A DNA stretch of 64,000 nucleotides from Coprococcus comes ATCC 27758 (lineage in GTDB: Bacteria > Bacillota > Clostridia > Lachnospirales > Lachnospiraceae). Shown here piece after piece: positions 1-8,423 of the stretch; position 1 is the first letter of the stretch; the number at the start of each line of letters is the position of its first letter. The notes beneath the pieces were generated by a model. That model saw only the letters and a list, made by a program, of their open reading frames with translations, ran no database searches and had not been told where the DNA came from. Position numbers and translations under genes: made by a program. The stretch covers positions 2,790,001-2,854,000 of the forward strand of contig NZ_CP102277.1 of the NCBI RefSeq assembly GCF_025149785.1. The letters are read 5' to 3'.

Positions 1-258
1 TGAGAAACCGCTTTCTCACAAGTCACATATGTTGCTTCACACGGATCATAACGCATGGGAGATGCCTAGATAAATCAAATTTTGCCCTCTAAAAGATTGT
101 AACGAATATATAAATAATTTATAGAAGCCACGTATTCTATAAACTAAGATATAGAAATTGAGCCCTTCTATATCTCTAAAATCCAGAAATGGGAAATGAC
201 CTGCCATGTCATTTCCCATTTCTGGATTCAACAAACTAGTATATTCTTTTTATACCTT
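1..258. other. Intergenic left edge with hairpins
   Basis: I see no supportable gene here. Three inverted repeats are visible: arms TGAGAAA/TTTCTCA at 1-18, nine-base arms at 148-156 and 166-174, and the long perfect stem at 180-228 listed separately. Short ORFs across it have no ribosome binding site and no recognisable protein. Confidence 0.6.
180..228 (-). terminator. Long perfect stem-loop after the cytidylate kinase-like gene
   Basis: A 21-bp perfect inverted repeat (arms 180-200 and 208-228, 7-base loop) lies about 30 bases past the stop of the minus-strand gene at 259. On the minus strand the stem is followed by TTTTAG. It is probably the terminator of that gene. A stem this long and perfect could also be a small non-autonomous repeat. 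Confidence 0.5.
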
Positions 259-852
259 CTAAGCTCTGTCAGATTCTTCTGTCATCTTCTTATAATACAG
301 AATCAGATCTGCTGCCTGTTCATAGGACAACTCTGTAGTGCTGACCGAAAGATCATAATTCTTCGACATTCCCCATTCCTGTCCGGTATAATCCTTACGA
401 AAAGCGCTTCTTTTCTCATCCACATCCTGGATCTTACGTTTCGCTTTCATTCTGCTTGTAATATGATCACGCTCTTTCACGCGTTCAATTCGTGTTTCCA
501 TGTCTGCATGGACAAATACACTAAAAGCTTCTTCTCGGTTTCTCATCAGATAACCTGCGCACCTTCCCATAATAATACATGGTCCTTCTTCCGCAAGCTC
601 TTCAATCAGCTTAAATGGATATGGCTTCTTCTTCGGTTCTGCAAAATTCATTGCGATTGAATAAAGAAGGCTGTCCACCGGCTGTTCATCCAGATACTCC
701 TGCATTTCTTTCTCGTATCCGCGCATCTTTGCAATTTCAAACAGCTTCTCTTTATCGTAAAACGCATAACCGGTACGCTTTGCCAGCAATTCACCGATTT
801 CATGTCCGCCGCTTCCATATTCCCGTCCGATACAGATAATTGTTTTCTCCAT
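259..852 (-). CDS. Cytidylate kinase-like family protein
   Basis: A P-loop nucleotide kinase-like protein of 197 aa. The N-terminus carries a P-loop variant, GREYGSGGHEIG, at about residues 8-19, as in the cytidylate kinase-like family common in Clostridia. A lid-like region rich in Arg/Lys (ERVKERDHITSRMKAKR) follows near residues 125-145. The true substrate of this family is not settled; it is distinct from housekeeping Cmk. The ATG at 852 was chosen because GAGAGGAG lies about 10 bases upstream; a GTG at 861 has no room for a ribosome binding site. It runs in the same direction as lrgAB, but the 17-base gap does not prove co-transcription. Confidence 0.85.
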   Translation of the reverse strand: MEKTIICIGREYGSGGHEIGELLAKRTGYAFYDKEKLFEIAKMRGYEKEMQEYLDEQPVDSLLYSIAMNFAEPKKKPYPFKLIEELAEEGPCIIMGRCAGYLMRNREEAFSVFVHADMETRIERVKERDHITSRMKAKRKIQDVDEKRSAFRKDYTGQEWGMSKNYDLSVSTTELSYEQAADLILYYKKMTEESDRA

Positions 853-869
853 ATTTTGCACACTCCTCT

Positions 870-1562
870 CTAATACAGGTGATAGAAAATCGATGCACCT
901 ACAACCGTCATCAATCCGGCTACTGCAATAGAAAGACTGCTCATTGCTCCTTCAATCTCTCCGATTTCCATTGCCTTTGCCGTTCCCATAGCATGGGAAG
1001 CTGTTCCGATTGCCAGTCCTTTTGCAATCGGATGCTCAATTTTGCAGAGCTTACAGATTCCCTCTGCAAACATATTTCCAATAATCCCGGTAATTACGAT
1101 CGCAGCAACTGTAATCGTCACAATTCCACCAAGCTCTTCTGAGATTCCCATACCGATCGCTGTGGTAATTGATTTTGGAAGAAGCGTTACATAGAACTGC
1201 TTCTTCAGGTGGAACAACATAGAAAATACCCATACACCGGCAAGGCTGACAAATACACCTGTTGTAATTCCTGCAATGATCGCTTTCAGATTCTTCTTAA
1301 GAAGATTCATCTGCTGATAAAGCGGAATTGCAAGACAGACTGTTGACGGTGTCAGAAGGTAACTCAGTACATTCGCTCCCTTATCATAAGTATCATAATC
1401 AATTCCAGTCACTTTTAGCACGATAATTACAAAAACAATCGAAACAAGAAGTGGATTGAAGATACCAATTTTTAACTTTTTACGCAAAAAAATTCCTGCT
1501 TCATATCCAAAAAGACTGATCGCCATACAAAAAAAGGTCGATCCATGCAGCATATTACTCAT
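870..1562 (-). CDS. lrgB: LrgB/CidB-family membrane protein
   Basis: A hydrophobic 230-aa protein with several membrane segments and the LrgB-family signature region around KSITTAIGMGISEELGG and ASHAMGTAKAMEIGE. In Staphylococcus and Bacillus, LrgAB and CidAB are described as holin/antiholin-like modulators of autolysis, and related proteins export glycolate or pyruvate. Which role applies here cannot be read from the sequence. Its start overlaps the end of lrgA by 8 bp, so the pair is translationally coupled. Confidence 0.93.
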   Translation of the reverse strand: MSNMLHGSTFFCMAISLFGYEAGIFLRKKLKIGIFNPLLVSIVFVIIVLKVTGIDYDTYDKGANVLSYLLTPSTVCLAIPLYQQMNLLKKNLKAIIAGITTGVFVSLAGVWVFSMLFHLKKQFYVTLLPKSITTAIGMGISEELGGIVTITVAAIVITGIIGNMFAEGICKLCKIEHPIAKGLAIGTASHAMGTAKAMEIGEIEGAMSSLSIAVAGLMTVVGASIFYHLY

Positions 1563-1914
1563 CCTTCTTCTCCTCTTTCTTCAGTACAAACTGAGCGGTT
1601 CTTCCACTCACGCCCATAACCAGCACTGTTGTCACTACAATTGTAACCATGATCGGAACAAGAACCGGTTTTAAGTCTCCCCATGATACCATCAGACCTA
1701 CTCCTGCAGGGATAAAAAGCATCGGCATGATTTCAATCAGAAATCCACCGGCCTCATCAACTGCTTTCAAAGGAATTACTTTTGTCTGCAAACCTGCCAG
1801 CAAGATCAGCAAGCCATAAATACTTGCAGGAACCGGTAGTGGAAGGATTGCATGCAAAAGCTCTCCTGCAAAAGAAATCAATATGATAATCAAGAATTGT
1901 CTTATAAATTTCAC
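1555..1914 (-). CDS. lrgA: LrgA/CidA-family holin-like protein
   Basis: A 119-aa protein with about four membrane segments and the family motif region FAGELLHAILPLPVPASIYG near the N-terminus. I start it at the GTG at 1912-1914 because GGAGG lies 7 bases upstream and the resulting length matches the family; the longer upstream frame is non-conserved and hydrophilic. It is the first gene of the lrgAB operon. A promoter is proposed at 1961-1989. Confidence 0.92.
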   Translation of the reverse strand: MKFIRQFLIIILISFAGELLHAILPLPVPASIYGLLILLAGLQTKVIPLKAVDEAGGFLIEIMPMLFIPAGVGLMVSWGDLKPVLVPIMVTIVVTTVLVMGVSGRTAQFVLKKEEKKDE

Positions 1915-1960
1915 AGTATTACCTCCATTTATTTTATGTTTATTTTTTAACACATGTACC

Positions 1961-1989
1961 AGAATAGCACTTTTAACACTCTGCCTCAA
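1961..1989 (-). promoter_or_regulatory. Candidate lrgAB promoter
   Basis: On the minus strand TTGAGG (1984-1989) and TATTCT (1961-1966) are separated by 17 bases, upstream of lrgA. It matches a vegetative sigma-A promoter at most positions. Confidence 0.5.
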
Positions 1990-2015
1990 TAAATTTTTGC
2001 ATTTTTATTGTTTTT

Positions 2016-2047
2016 TTGACAATATCCTCTCATTCCGATGCTAGAAT
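2016..2047 (+). promoter_or_regulatory. Candidate promoter of the lipid kinase gene
   Basis: TTGACA (2016-2021) and TAGAAT (2042-2047) with a TG extension before the -10 box. The 20-base spacing is long, so the extended -10 would have to compensate. Confidence 0.35.
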
Positions 2048-2081
2048 GAAACTAAATTTACAGAAGTGAAGGGATGACTTT

Positions 2082-2996
2082 ATGTATCATTTTATAGCCA
2101 ATCCTAACGCCCGCTCGGGTCAGGGACTTGCACTATGGGAAAAGATTAAATTAAAGCTGATAGCAGAACATATAGATTACCAGATCCATTTTACACATCA
2201 CCGGCATCACGCAACGGAAATTGCCGCCGAGCTTACCGCCTCCGGGGATCCTGTTACGATCGTTGTACTTGGTGGTGATGGAAGTGTGGATGAAGTAATC
2301 TGTGGTCTGCAGAATTTAAGCCTGGTTACCCTCGGTTACATTCCGATCGGCTCTGGCAATGATTTTGGCCGGGGACTTGCCCTTCCATCCGATACCATGA
2401 AAGCTCTGGATCTGGTACTTCATTCTGAACAGACGCGTAAGATCAATCTTGGTGTATTGCACTATCATGACAAGGTTCACCGTTTTGCCGTCAGTTCCGG
2501 AATCGGATACGATGCAGCTATCTGCCATCAACTTTGTATTTCCAGGGTTAAAGTCTTTTTTAACCGGCTCGGTCTGGGCAAACTTGCCTATGCAGCCTGC
2601 TCACTCTACCGTCTGCGCCGCTGTCAGCCAGATGAGATGGAAATCCTTCTGGACGATACCAAAAGACTTCATTTTAAACGGGTTTTCTTTGCCTCTGCAT
2701 TTAATCTTCCTTATGAAGGTGGTGGATGCAAATTCTGCCCGGATGCCAAACCGGATGATGATCTGCTGGACTTTATTGTGATTGCAAATGTTCCCAAAAT
2801 TATTGCTCTGGCAATTCTGCCGACTGTGTTTTCCGGAAAGCATACTCGACTTCCAGGCGTACATATCTTCCGCTGTAAAAAAGCAGAAGTACACTCAAAA
2901 GTAGCACTTCCGGTACATTCTGACGGCGAACCGATTTATCTCCAGAAGGATGTTTCGTTCTCTCTCGAACCTGAGACACTGAAAATTATTACATAA
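2082..2996 (+). CDS. Diacylglycerol kinase-family lipid kinase
   Basis: A 304-aa member of the DAG kinase catalytic family (YegS/BmrU/DgkB group). The nucleotide-binding motif GGDGSVDEV lies at about residues 65-73, and PIGSGNDFGRGL at about 88-99. These enzymes phosphorylate diacylglycerol or related lipids at the membrane. The following genes encode a glycerophosphodiester phosphodiesterase and a PAP2-type phosphatase, which suggests a phospholipid turnover cluster. Only 17 bp separate it from the next gene, so the two are probably one transcript. The exact lipid substrate is not shown. Confidence 0.92.
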   Translation: MYHFIANPNARSGQGLALWEKIKLKLIAEHIDYQIHFTHHRHHATEIAAELTASGDPVTIVVLGGDGSVDEVICGLQNLSLVTLGYIPIGSGNDFGRGLALPSDTMKALDLVLHSEQTRKINLGVLHYHDKVHRFAVSSGIGYDAAICHQLCISRVKVFFNRLGLGKLAYAACSLYRLRRCQPDEMEILLDDTKRLHFKRVFFASAFNLPYEGGGCKFCPDAKPDDDLLDFIVIANVPKIIALAILPTVFSGKHTRLPGVHIFRCKKAEVHSKVALPVHSDGEPIYLQKDVSFSLEPETLKIIT

Positions 2997-3013
2997 AAGA
3001 AGGGGACTTTTCT

Positions 3014-3835
3014 ATGCTGTTGTTTTGGATTCTTTTAACTGTTGTTGTATGTTTTTTCTTATATTTGTATATGATCATGCCGAATACTTCCCGCCGAAGC
3101 AAAATCCTCCCTTATCTCAAGCGGGATTATGCCCATCGCGGACTACATGATTCTTCCCGGCTGATTCCCGAGAATTCTATGCTGGCATTTCGTGAGGCAG
3201 TAAAACAAAATCTTGCCATCGAACTTGATATCCATCTCACCCGTGATGGAAAAGTAGTCGTATTCCATGACGAGTCTTTAAAGCGGATCTGCAATGCCGA
3301 AGGGACAGTTGAGGATTCCACGTTTGATACGCTACAGCACCTGCATCTTTCCGGAACTTCGGAGCATATGCCACTTTTTTCAGATGTCCTTCGCTATGTC
3401 AATGGGCGGGTTCCTCTTCTGATTGAACTGAAACTTCCGGACAGCAATATGAAGCTCTGTCCTGCCACATGGGATATTTTAAAGGATTATAAAGGGCCTT
3501 ATATGGTCCAGTCTTTCAACTCACTTGGAATCCGATGGTTTCACAAGCATGCGCCTCAGGTTCTTCGTGGACAACTTTCTTCTGCCCTGACTCGCACGAA
3601 TCCGGAAAATCCTTTTCTGGCGCGCTTTTGTGTACAGTTCCTGCTTACCAACCTGATCTGTCGTCCGGACTTTATTTCTTATAAACTTGCAGATGCCGGC
3701 AATCCTTCCGTCTGGCTGAACCACTATCTGTACCGTATTCCGATGGCAGTCTGGACACTCCGCAATCAAAAAGCTTATAAAACTGCACGGAATAAATATG
3801 ATATGTATATCTTTGAAGGTTTCTCCGTAAAATAG
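3014..3835 (+). CDS. Glycerophosphodiester phosphodiesterase family protein
   Basis: A 273-aa protein with an N-terminal membrane anchor (about residues 1-23) followed by a GDPD-type barrel. Visible motifs are AHRGLH, PENSMLAF, ELDIHLTRDG and VVFHDESL, which carry the catalytic histidines and metal-binding acidic residues of the family. It would hydrolyse glycerophosphodiesters from deacylated phospholipids to glycerol-3-phosphate and an alcohol, probably at the membrane. It follows the lipid kinase after 17 bp with a ribosome binding site (AAGGGG) in the gap. Confidence 0.9.
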   Translation: MLLFWILLTVVVCFFLYLYMIMPNTSRRSKILPYLKRDYAHRGLHDSSRLIPENSMLAFREAVKQNLAIELDIHLTRDGKVVVFHDESLKRICNAEGTVEDSTFDTLQHLHLSGTSEHMPLFSDVLRYVNGRVPLLIELKLPDSNMKLCPATWDILKDYKGPYMVQSFNSLGIRWFHKHAPQVLRGQLSSALTRTNPENPFLARFCVQFLLTNLICRPDFISYKLADAGNPSVWLNHYLYRIPMAVWTLRNQKAYKTARNKYDMYIFEGFSVK

Positions 3836-3871
3836 AGAATAGAAAAAAATATGAATGTTTTATGAAGTCTG

Positions 3872-3900
3872 TTGTCGAGAAAAATTTTTAATGTTATACT
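3872..3900 (+). promoter_or_regulatory. Candidate promoter of the PAP2 gene
   Basis: TTGTCG (3872-3877) and TATACT (3895-3900) are 17 bases apart. The start codon at 3953 lies about 50 bases downstream. Confidence 0.5.
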
Positions 3901-3952
3901 ACCTCTAGTAACAAGGAAGAAACATCTTCACCCGAAGGAGCTGATTTTTATC

Positions 3953-4624
3953 ATGAGTCATATTTTTAAAAAATTAAAGACACTGATGCATACATACAGC
4001 CATGCATGGGTATTACTATATGCTTTTATTTATTTTCCATGGTTTACTTATCTGGAACGCCATGTGACCGACAATTATTTTGTAATCCATTCGATATTCG
4101 ATGACTACATCCCGTTTTGTGAATATTTCATCATTCCGTACCTGCTGTGGTTTGCTTATATTGCAGTCACACTGGGATATTTGTTCTTTAATGATAAACA
4201 GGGATTTTACAAAGCCTCCGCGATCATGTTCAGCGGTATGACCATTTTTCTGATCATCTGCACGGTATTTCCGAACGGATTGAACTTGAGACCGGAAGTA
4301 TTTACGCGTGATAACTTCTGTATCGAGCTGGTTAAACGGATCTATCAGACGGATACACCTACGAATGTGCTTCCAAGTCTTCATGTATACAACTCTATTT
4401 GTTGTTACATCGCAATTTCCCATTGCGAGAAGCTTCAGCACTCCAGATTGATCCAGAAAGGATCTCTTGTTTTAAGCATTCTGATCATTCTGTCAACCAT
4501 GTTCCTGAAGCAACATTCCGTAGTGGATGTAGTTGCTGCATGTGTGATGGCATATTTCATGTACTCACTAATTTATGCACAGGAAGGTGCAAAGTCACCA
4601 CGGCTTGCACGTCAGGTGATTTAA
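3953..4624 (+). CDS. PAP2-superfamily membrane phosphatase
   Basis: A 223-aa polytopic membrane protein. PSLHVYNSI and LKQHSVVDVV match the second and third PAP2 motifs, with catalytic histidines in each, and a weaker first motif precedes them near NGLNLRP. Family members dephosphorylate lipid phosphates or act on inositol phospholipids at the outer membrane face. I start at the ATG at 3953, which has GAAGGAG upstream; an upstream TTG in frame overlaps the proposed promoter. It sits after the DAG kinase and GDPD genes but has its own promoter. Confidence 0.82.
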   Translation: MSHIFKKLKTLMHTYSHAWVLLYAFIYFPWFTYLERHVTDNYFVIHSIFDDYIPFCEYFIIPYLLWFAYIAVTLGYLFFNDKQGFYKASAIMFSGMTIFLIICTVFPNGLNLRPEVFTRDNFCIELVKRIYQTDTPTNVLPSLHVYNSICCYIAISHCEKLQHSRLIQKGSLVLSILIILSTMFLKQHSVVDVVAACVMAYFMYSLIYAQEGAKSPRLARQVI

Positions 4625-4650
4625 ACACTTATAATTATTTCGTTTGATCC

Positions 4651-4697
4651 AAAGAAAGGACATCGCATTTCGCAAAACCGAAAAGCAATGTCCTTCT
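4651..4697. terminator. Bidirectional terminator between PAP2 and SfsA-MutY genes
   Basis: An imperfect stem with AGGACAT...ATGTCCT arms (about 4657 and 4689) sits between the convergent PAP2 and SfsA-MutY genes and is followed by TCTTTT on the plus strand and AAAG-flanked sequence on the other. Confidence 0.6.
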
Positions 4698-4698
4698 T

Positions 4699-6423
4699 TT
4701 ATTTCACCTTCCATGCGCTAAACGCCGATGGCATGGAATATTCCTTTTGTATTTCTTCCGGATGTGCAAAGATCATCTCTTCTTTGCAGTTCTTCTCCAG
4801 TTCATCCACGATCACCTCATACGCAGTCATATGCCATTCAATATGGCTGAAAATATGCTTCGCATTCCGCAGCTTTTTCACACGGATCGGTGCAAGCCCG
4901 ATAGATTTACTGTAAGCGGTTACTTCGTCCATCGTAAGCTTTCCGTCCAGATTCGGGAACTCATACATACCTGCAAGCAGTCCCTTATCCGGTCGTTTCC
5001 GGATTGCCACATGATCACCATCCTTAAAAATCAAAACGGTTCTCTCCTCAATCCTGCGCGCTTTTGCCTTTTTCTTCACCGGCAGTTCATTCTGGATTCC
5101 CAGCCTTTTCGCTTCACAGATTCCCGTAAGAGGACAGATTTCACACTTTGCCTCCCCATTCGGCACACAGACAATCGCACCAATTTCGATCAGCCCCTGG
5201 TTAAAATCCGATGCTGCATCTTCTGGGATCACCGGTTCAATCGCATTTTCTATCTTTGTCCTGACGGACGCTTTCATAATATCTTCATCGCTCGCCAGCA
5301 GTCTTGATACCACCCGGAGAACATTTCCGTCCACTGCCGGCTTTGGAATTCCATAGGCAAAAGAAGAAATTGCCCCTGCCGTATAATTTCCAATTCCTGG
5401 AAGCGCCTTGATCTCCTCATAATTTTCCGGAAATTTTCCTGCGTATTCTTCCTCGATCTTCTGCGCTGCTTTTTGCATATTGCGTACCCGGTTATAATAT
5501 CCAAGCCCTTCCCAGAGCTTTAAAAGCTTATCCTCCGGTGCCTCGGCTAGATCTTTTACCGTTGGAAGCTCTGTCATGAAACGCTCAAAAAATGGCTTTA
5601 CTGCTTCCACTCTCGTCTGCTGTAGCATAATTTCAGACACCCATACCCGATAGGCATTTACATGATGTCTCCATGGCAGATCCCGTTTCCGCTCTCTGTA
5701 CCATTCCACAAGCAGCTCCGGTGCTTCATAGAGCTGTGGATTGGTAAGTACTACCGGAACTTCGTCCGCAATTGCAATGGAATCCTCCGTTACAAAACAG
5801 TCCTTTGCGATCACCTGAACCCCGGTTTCCGCTGCTTCTGCAAGAATATCTGCAAATTCCTTGTGAGTCCGTCTGTTTGGTGTAAAATAACGTACTCCTT
5901 TCATCTGGACCACAAAGAATACATAAGCCTCGTACCCCTCCTGCACCGCTTCTTCCAGCTCTTTTAAATGCTTCACTGCCCGCTCGCTCGGTGCATCCGG
6001 AAACTTTACCACGCCTTCTTCTTCCAGCGTAACCCCTTTCACTTCTATAAACGCTTTTTTCTCTTCATATTCCACATACAGGTCAAACCTGGAATTCTTA
6101 TAGGTAACTTCCGGTCTGACGATCTTCACGTCCTTGAACCATCTCCCGGCTTCAATCCATTCCTGCACCACTTTGTTTGTCACCTGGGAATCCATATTGA
6201 TCAGCCGGTCAGCCTTCCGGACACTGATCAGGTCCCAGCCAGTCTTACGCCCTGCACTTTCAGACTTCTGGACATACACTTCTGCTCCCGGAACCAGAAG
6301 TTCCGCGCACCTCCCTGTGTTCTTCACATGGACCGTTTCTTCTTTTCCATTTATTTCTATTTTTGCTATAAATCGATTAGGGCGCTTTAAAAAGCGCCCC
6401 TTTTGTATTCTCTTATATATCAT
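4699..6423 (-). CDS. mutY: SfsA-MutY fusion: nuclease-like domain plus adenine glycosylase
   Basis: A 574-aa fusion. Residues 1 to about 228 are an SfsA domain (N-terminal OB-like part, then the PD-(D/E)xK-like core with SRFDLYVEY and AFIEVKGVTLEEEG). Residues from about 232 are MutY: SEIMLQQTRVEAV with the catalytic Glu, helix-hairpin-helix LPGIGNYTAGA, AVDGNV with the catalytic Asp, the four-cysteine Fe-S cluster loop at about 419-436, and a NUDIX-like C-terminal domain. MutY removes adenine opposite 8-oxoguanine. SfsA proteins bind DNA and resemble nucleases. The start overlaps the end of the upstream gene closely (TAA then ATG), so the two are coupled. Both halves keep their motifs, so this is not an artefact of a lost stop in a decayed gene. 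Confidence 0.93.
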   Translation of the reverse strand: MIYKRIQKGRFLKRPNRFIAKIEINGKEETVHVKNTGRCAELLVPGAEVYVQKSESAGRKTGWDLISVRKADRLINMDSQVTNKVVQEWIEAGRWFKDVKIVRPEVTYKNSRFDLYVEYEEKKAFIEVKGVTLEEEGVVKFPDAPSERAVKHLKELEEAVQEGYEAYVFFVVQMKGVRYFTPNRRTHKEFADILAEAAETGVQVIAKDCFVTEDSIAIADEVPVVLTNPQLYEAPELLVEWYRERKRDLPWRHHVNAYRVWVSEIMLQQTRVEAVKPFFERFMTELPTVKDLAEAPEDKLLKLWEGLGYYNRVRNMQKAAQKIEEEYAGKFPENYEEIKALPGIGNYTAGAISSFAYGIPKPAVDGNVLRVVSRLLASDEDIMKASVRTKIENAIEPVIPEDAASDFNQGLIEIGAIVCVPNGEAKCEICPLTGICEAKRLGIQNELPVKKKAKARRIEERTVLIFKDGDHVAIRKRPDKGLLAGMYEFPNLDGKLTMDEVTAYSKSIGLAPIRVKKLRNAKHIFSHIEWHMTAYEVIVDELEKNCKEEMIFAHPEEIQKEYSMPSAFSAWKVK

Positions 6424-6424
6424 A

Positions 6425-6859
6425 TTATTGCTCCCGATTTCCGGCTATCACAAGTGGAATCTGTTCATGCTCTGCTTTTCGGATATACTCTTTGCTGATC
6501 TGCGAATCCGTAATGATCTTGTATACATCCTTAACCGGACAGATCACGGACACATACCCGCCGATCATATACAGTTCTACATGTCTTACTGCTGCAAGTT
6601 CATTCCCTACCAGGAGCGAATTCGTCACAACCGCTGCTACCAGATAAAAAATAATCTGCACGGGTTTTATCTTTCCCATAACCAGCATGATGATTCCCAT
6701 AAAAGCAATCGCTGCTACCAGAATATTTGTCAGAAAACCTGTCAGTTTCGAATAGGTATGATATAACGTAAAGTCAAACAGGTATGTATCTGTCATCCGA
6801 ACTGTAATTTTCTCTTCCACTTTTCTTTCTTTAATAGTTTTCACCCTTTCGTTCGACAA
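6425..6859 (-). CDS. Unrecognised small membrane protein
   Basis: A 144-aa protein. The first 30 residues are charged, two membrane segments follow at about 40-85, then a soluble tail. The segment FDFTLYHTYSKLTG recalls the start of YcxB-like proteins, but the tail does not fit that family well. The start is uncertain: 6859 is a TTG with a weak ribosome binding site, and a GTG 15 bases further in is an alternative. It directly precedes the SfsA-MutY gene and is probably co-transcribed with it. Confidence 0.6.
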   Translation of the reverse strand: MSNERVKTIKERKVEEKITVRMTDTYLFDFTLYHTYSKLTGFLTNILVAAIAFMGIIMLVMGKIKPVQIIFYLVAAVVTNSLLVGNELAAVRHVELYMIGGYVSVICPVKDVYKIITDSQISKEYIRKAEHEQIPLVIAGNREQ

Positions 6860-6877
6860 CTATTCTCTATAAAACAA

Positions 6878-6911
6878 AAGTCCTCTTGTATTGTAACACA
6901 CAAGAGGACTT
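6878..6911. terminator. Perfect 12-bp stem terminator
   Basis: Arms AAGTCCTCTTGT (6878-6889) and ACAAGAGGACTT (6900-6911) are perfect with a 10-base loop. A-rich and T-rich flanks allow it to work on both strands. Confidence 0.75.
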
Positions 6912-6937
6912 CATTCCATAAACAAATTATAACATTT

Positions 6938-7022
6938 TTATTCTTCCGGTGCAGCTTCACCTGTAACTTTGTAGTGAGCCCATCCTTCCGGTGAGTAAAT
7001 ACCTTTCTGTTTCTTCTGCATG
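6938..7022 (-). pseudogene. Possible gene tail, minus strand
   Basis: About 27 codons end in a stop at 6938, just before the terminator at 6878-6911. The reading ends YKVTGEAAPEE and looks like the C-terminus of a normal protein, but the frame upstream of about 7022 is not protein-like and lacks a ribosome binding site. I do not recognise the family. It meets another gene tail on the plus strand (7014-7108). Confidence 0.3.
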
Positions 7023-7108
7023 GACTCTTTACAGGACGTGCTGCATGGGATGCAGATAAATTCGACAAGCTGATACGTGACGCTAAGGCAACCTACGAAG
7101 CACAGTAA
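7014..7108 (+). pseudogene. Possible gene tail, plus strand
   Basis: A plus-strand frame reads LFTGRAAWDADKFDKLIRDA and stops at 7108. It has the composition of a real enzyme C-terminus but is cut off by stops upstream. The family was not recognised. It ends shortly before the strong stem-loop at 7178-7221, as the end of a former gene would. Confidence 0.35.
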
Positions 7109-7177
7109 CCGGACTTCTCCAGTACAAAGCAAAATGTGCCTTTTCGATTCACTGAAAATACATATCCCATTAAATTC

Positions 7178-7221
7178 AAAAGCGGGGCAGTAAAAGGTTT
7201 GTCCTTTACTGCCCCGCTTTT
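7178..7221. terminator. 17-bp stem bidirectional terminator
   Basis: Arms 7178-7194 and 7205-7221 are perfect (core GCGGGGCAG/CTGCCCCGC) with A and T runs at the ends. It lies 3 bases past the stop of the minus-strand wall protein and also faces the plus-strand gene remnant. Confidence 0.85.
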
Positions 7222-7224
7222 CTT

Positions 7225-8352
7225 TTACCAATCTGTATACAGATCTATATTTCCGGATCCACTTCCGGTATCATATACTTTTCCAGCACCAAGTGACGTC
7301 TCTACAACTGTTCCTCTCGGGTAATCATCACTTGCCAAAACAATGTAACCATCGGCATCCCTGATTGTTCCATCACTTGCTATATGGCGTCCTGGAATCG
7401 CAAGCCCTCCTCCCGGAAGTACCTTCTGAGAATAGTAAGTCTCGGTATGTCCATTATACCAGATCCTTCCCTTTGACGGGGTAAGACCGCCTGATGGGAT
7501 CACATAGCCACCGCTTCCGGAATTGGAAGAATCGGAACTAGTATTATTCGATGAATTGTTGTTGGAAGGATTATTATTGCCAGAAGAACTGTTATTCCCC
7601 GCTGAACTGCTGTTCCCGGAATTATTGCCCGCAGATGTATTACTTCCAGTGGAAGCTGACGCCTGCTTTGTCTCTTCCTGCGCCTTTTTTGCCAGCTGCT
7701 CATCCGCTTTCCTCTGGGCTTCCTCCTCCTGCTTTTTCTGTGCCGCACGTGCCGCCTCAAGCTGTGCATTTACCGTGGCAAGGTCTGTCGAAGTCTCTTC
7801 TGCTTTTGCCTGCAACGCTGCCTGTTCACTGTCCAGCTGGCTTTGCAGGTCAAGCAGATCCTGCTGCCTGCTTTTCAGTTCAGCCTCCTGCTCTTCAATA
7901 CCTTCACGTACTTTCACCATATTCTCCAGCATATCCTTATCGTACTTTGTAATATTCTGGATAAAGTCTACACGGTTCAGGAACTCTCCCATACTTTTTG
8001 CTTCACATACCATAGAAAGCAGTGTGTCCGAACCATTTTCATACATGTACTTAATTCGAGTCTTCATGTTTGCATACTGTACTTCCTCGTTATTACGGGA
8101 AATCTGGAGCGATGCTTCCAAACGGAATACTTCATTATTAGACTCTTCAATTTTCACTTCTGTCTCAGCGATTTCATTGCTGATCGTAACCAGATCCTGG
8201 TTGATCCCTTCCAACTGACTCTGTAGATTACTGGTCTTATCTTCGAGGCTGTCCACCTCTTCTGCATGTACCGACATCCCCGACAGCGCGATACCGAATG
8301 CACAGATCAGAGAAAGTCCGCACTGTACGATTCGTTTTTTCTGCATTTTCAT
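7225..8352 (-). CDS. Secreted coiled-coil protein with C-terminal 3D domain
   Basis: A 375-aa exported protein. Residues 1-28 are a signal peptide ending near VHAEE. Residues about 30-245 are a PcsB-like coiled coil. A low-complexity Ser/Asn/Gly linker of about 60 residues follows. The last 60 residues resemble a 3D domain (GTIRDADGYIVLAS, then DTGSGSGNIDLY), named for three conserved aspartates and found in wall-degrading enzymes. It probably acts on peptidoglycan outside the cell, perhaps controlled through the coiled coil. I start at 8352 because AAGGA lies 8 bases upstream. It is a single-gene unit with its own promoter and terminator. Confidence 0.85.
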   Translation of the reverse strand: MKMQKKRIVQCGLSLICAFGIALSGMSVHAEEVDSLEDKTSNLQSQLEGINQDLVTISNEIAETEVKIEESNNEVFRLEASLQISRNNEEVQYANMKTRIKYMYENGSDTLLSMVCEAKSMGEFLNRVDFIQNITKYDKDMLENMVKVREGIEEQEAELKSRQQDLLDLQSQLDSEQAALQAKAEETSTDLATVNAQLEAARAAQKKQEEEAQRKADEQLAKKAQEETKQASASTGSNTSAGNNSGNSSSAGNNSSSGNNNPSNNNSSNNTSSDSSNSGSGGYVIPSGGLTPSKGRIWYNGHTETYYSQKVLPGGGLAIPGRHIASDGTIRDADGYIVLASDDYPRGTVVETSLGAGKVYDTGSGSGNIDLYTDW

Positions 8353-8392
8353 AAATGTAATCCTTTCTTGAATGTTTTGGGGTAACACTAAG

Positions 8393-8423
8393 ATAGTATA
8401 TACTATTTTAATCAAAAGAACAA
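8393..8423 (-). promoter_or_regulatory. Promoter with palindrome over the -10 box
   Basis: On the minus strand TTGTTC (8418-8423) and TATACT (8395-8400) are 17 bases apart. The -10 box lies inside a perfect 14-bp palindrome, ATAGTATATACTAT (8393-8406), which may be an operator or only an AT-rich coincidence. Confidence 0.5.

Noticed and set aside
7523-8218. 231-codon plus-strand frame
   Set aside because: Antisense to the coiled-coil and low-complexity region of the 3D-domain protein; its Ser/Leu/Phe-rich composition reflects that.
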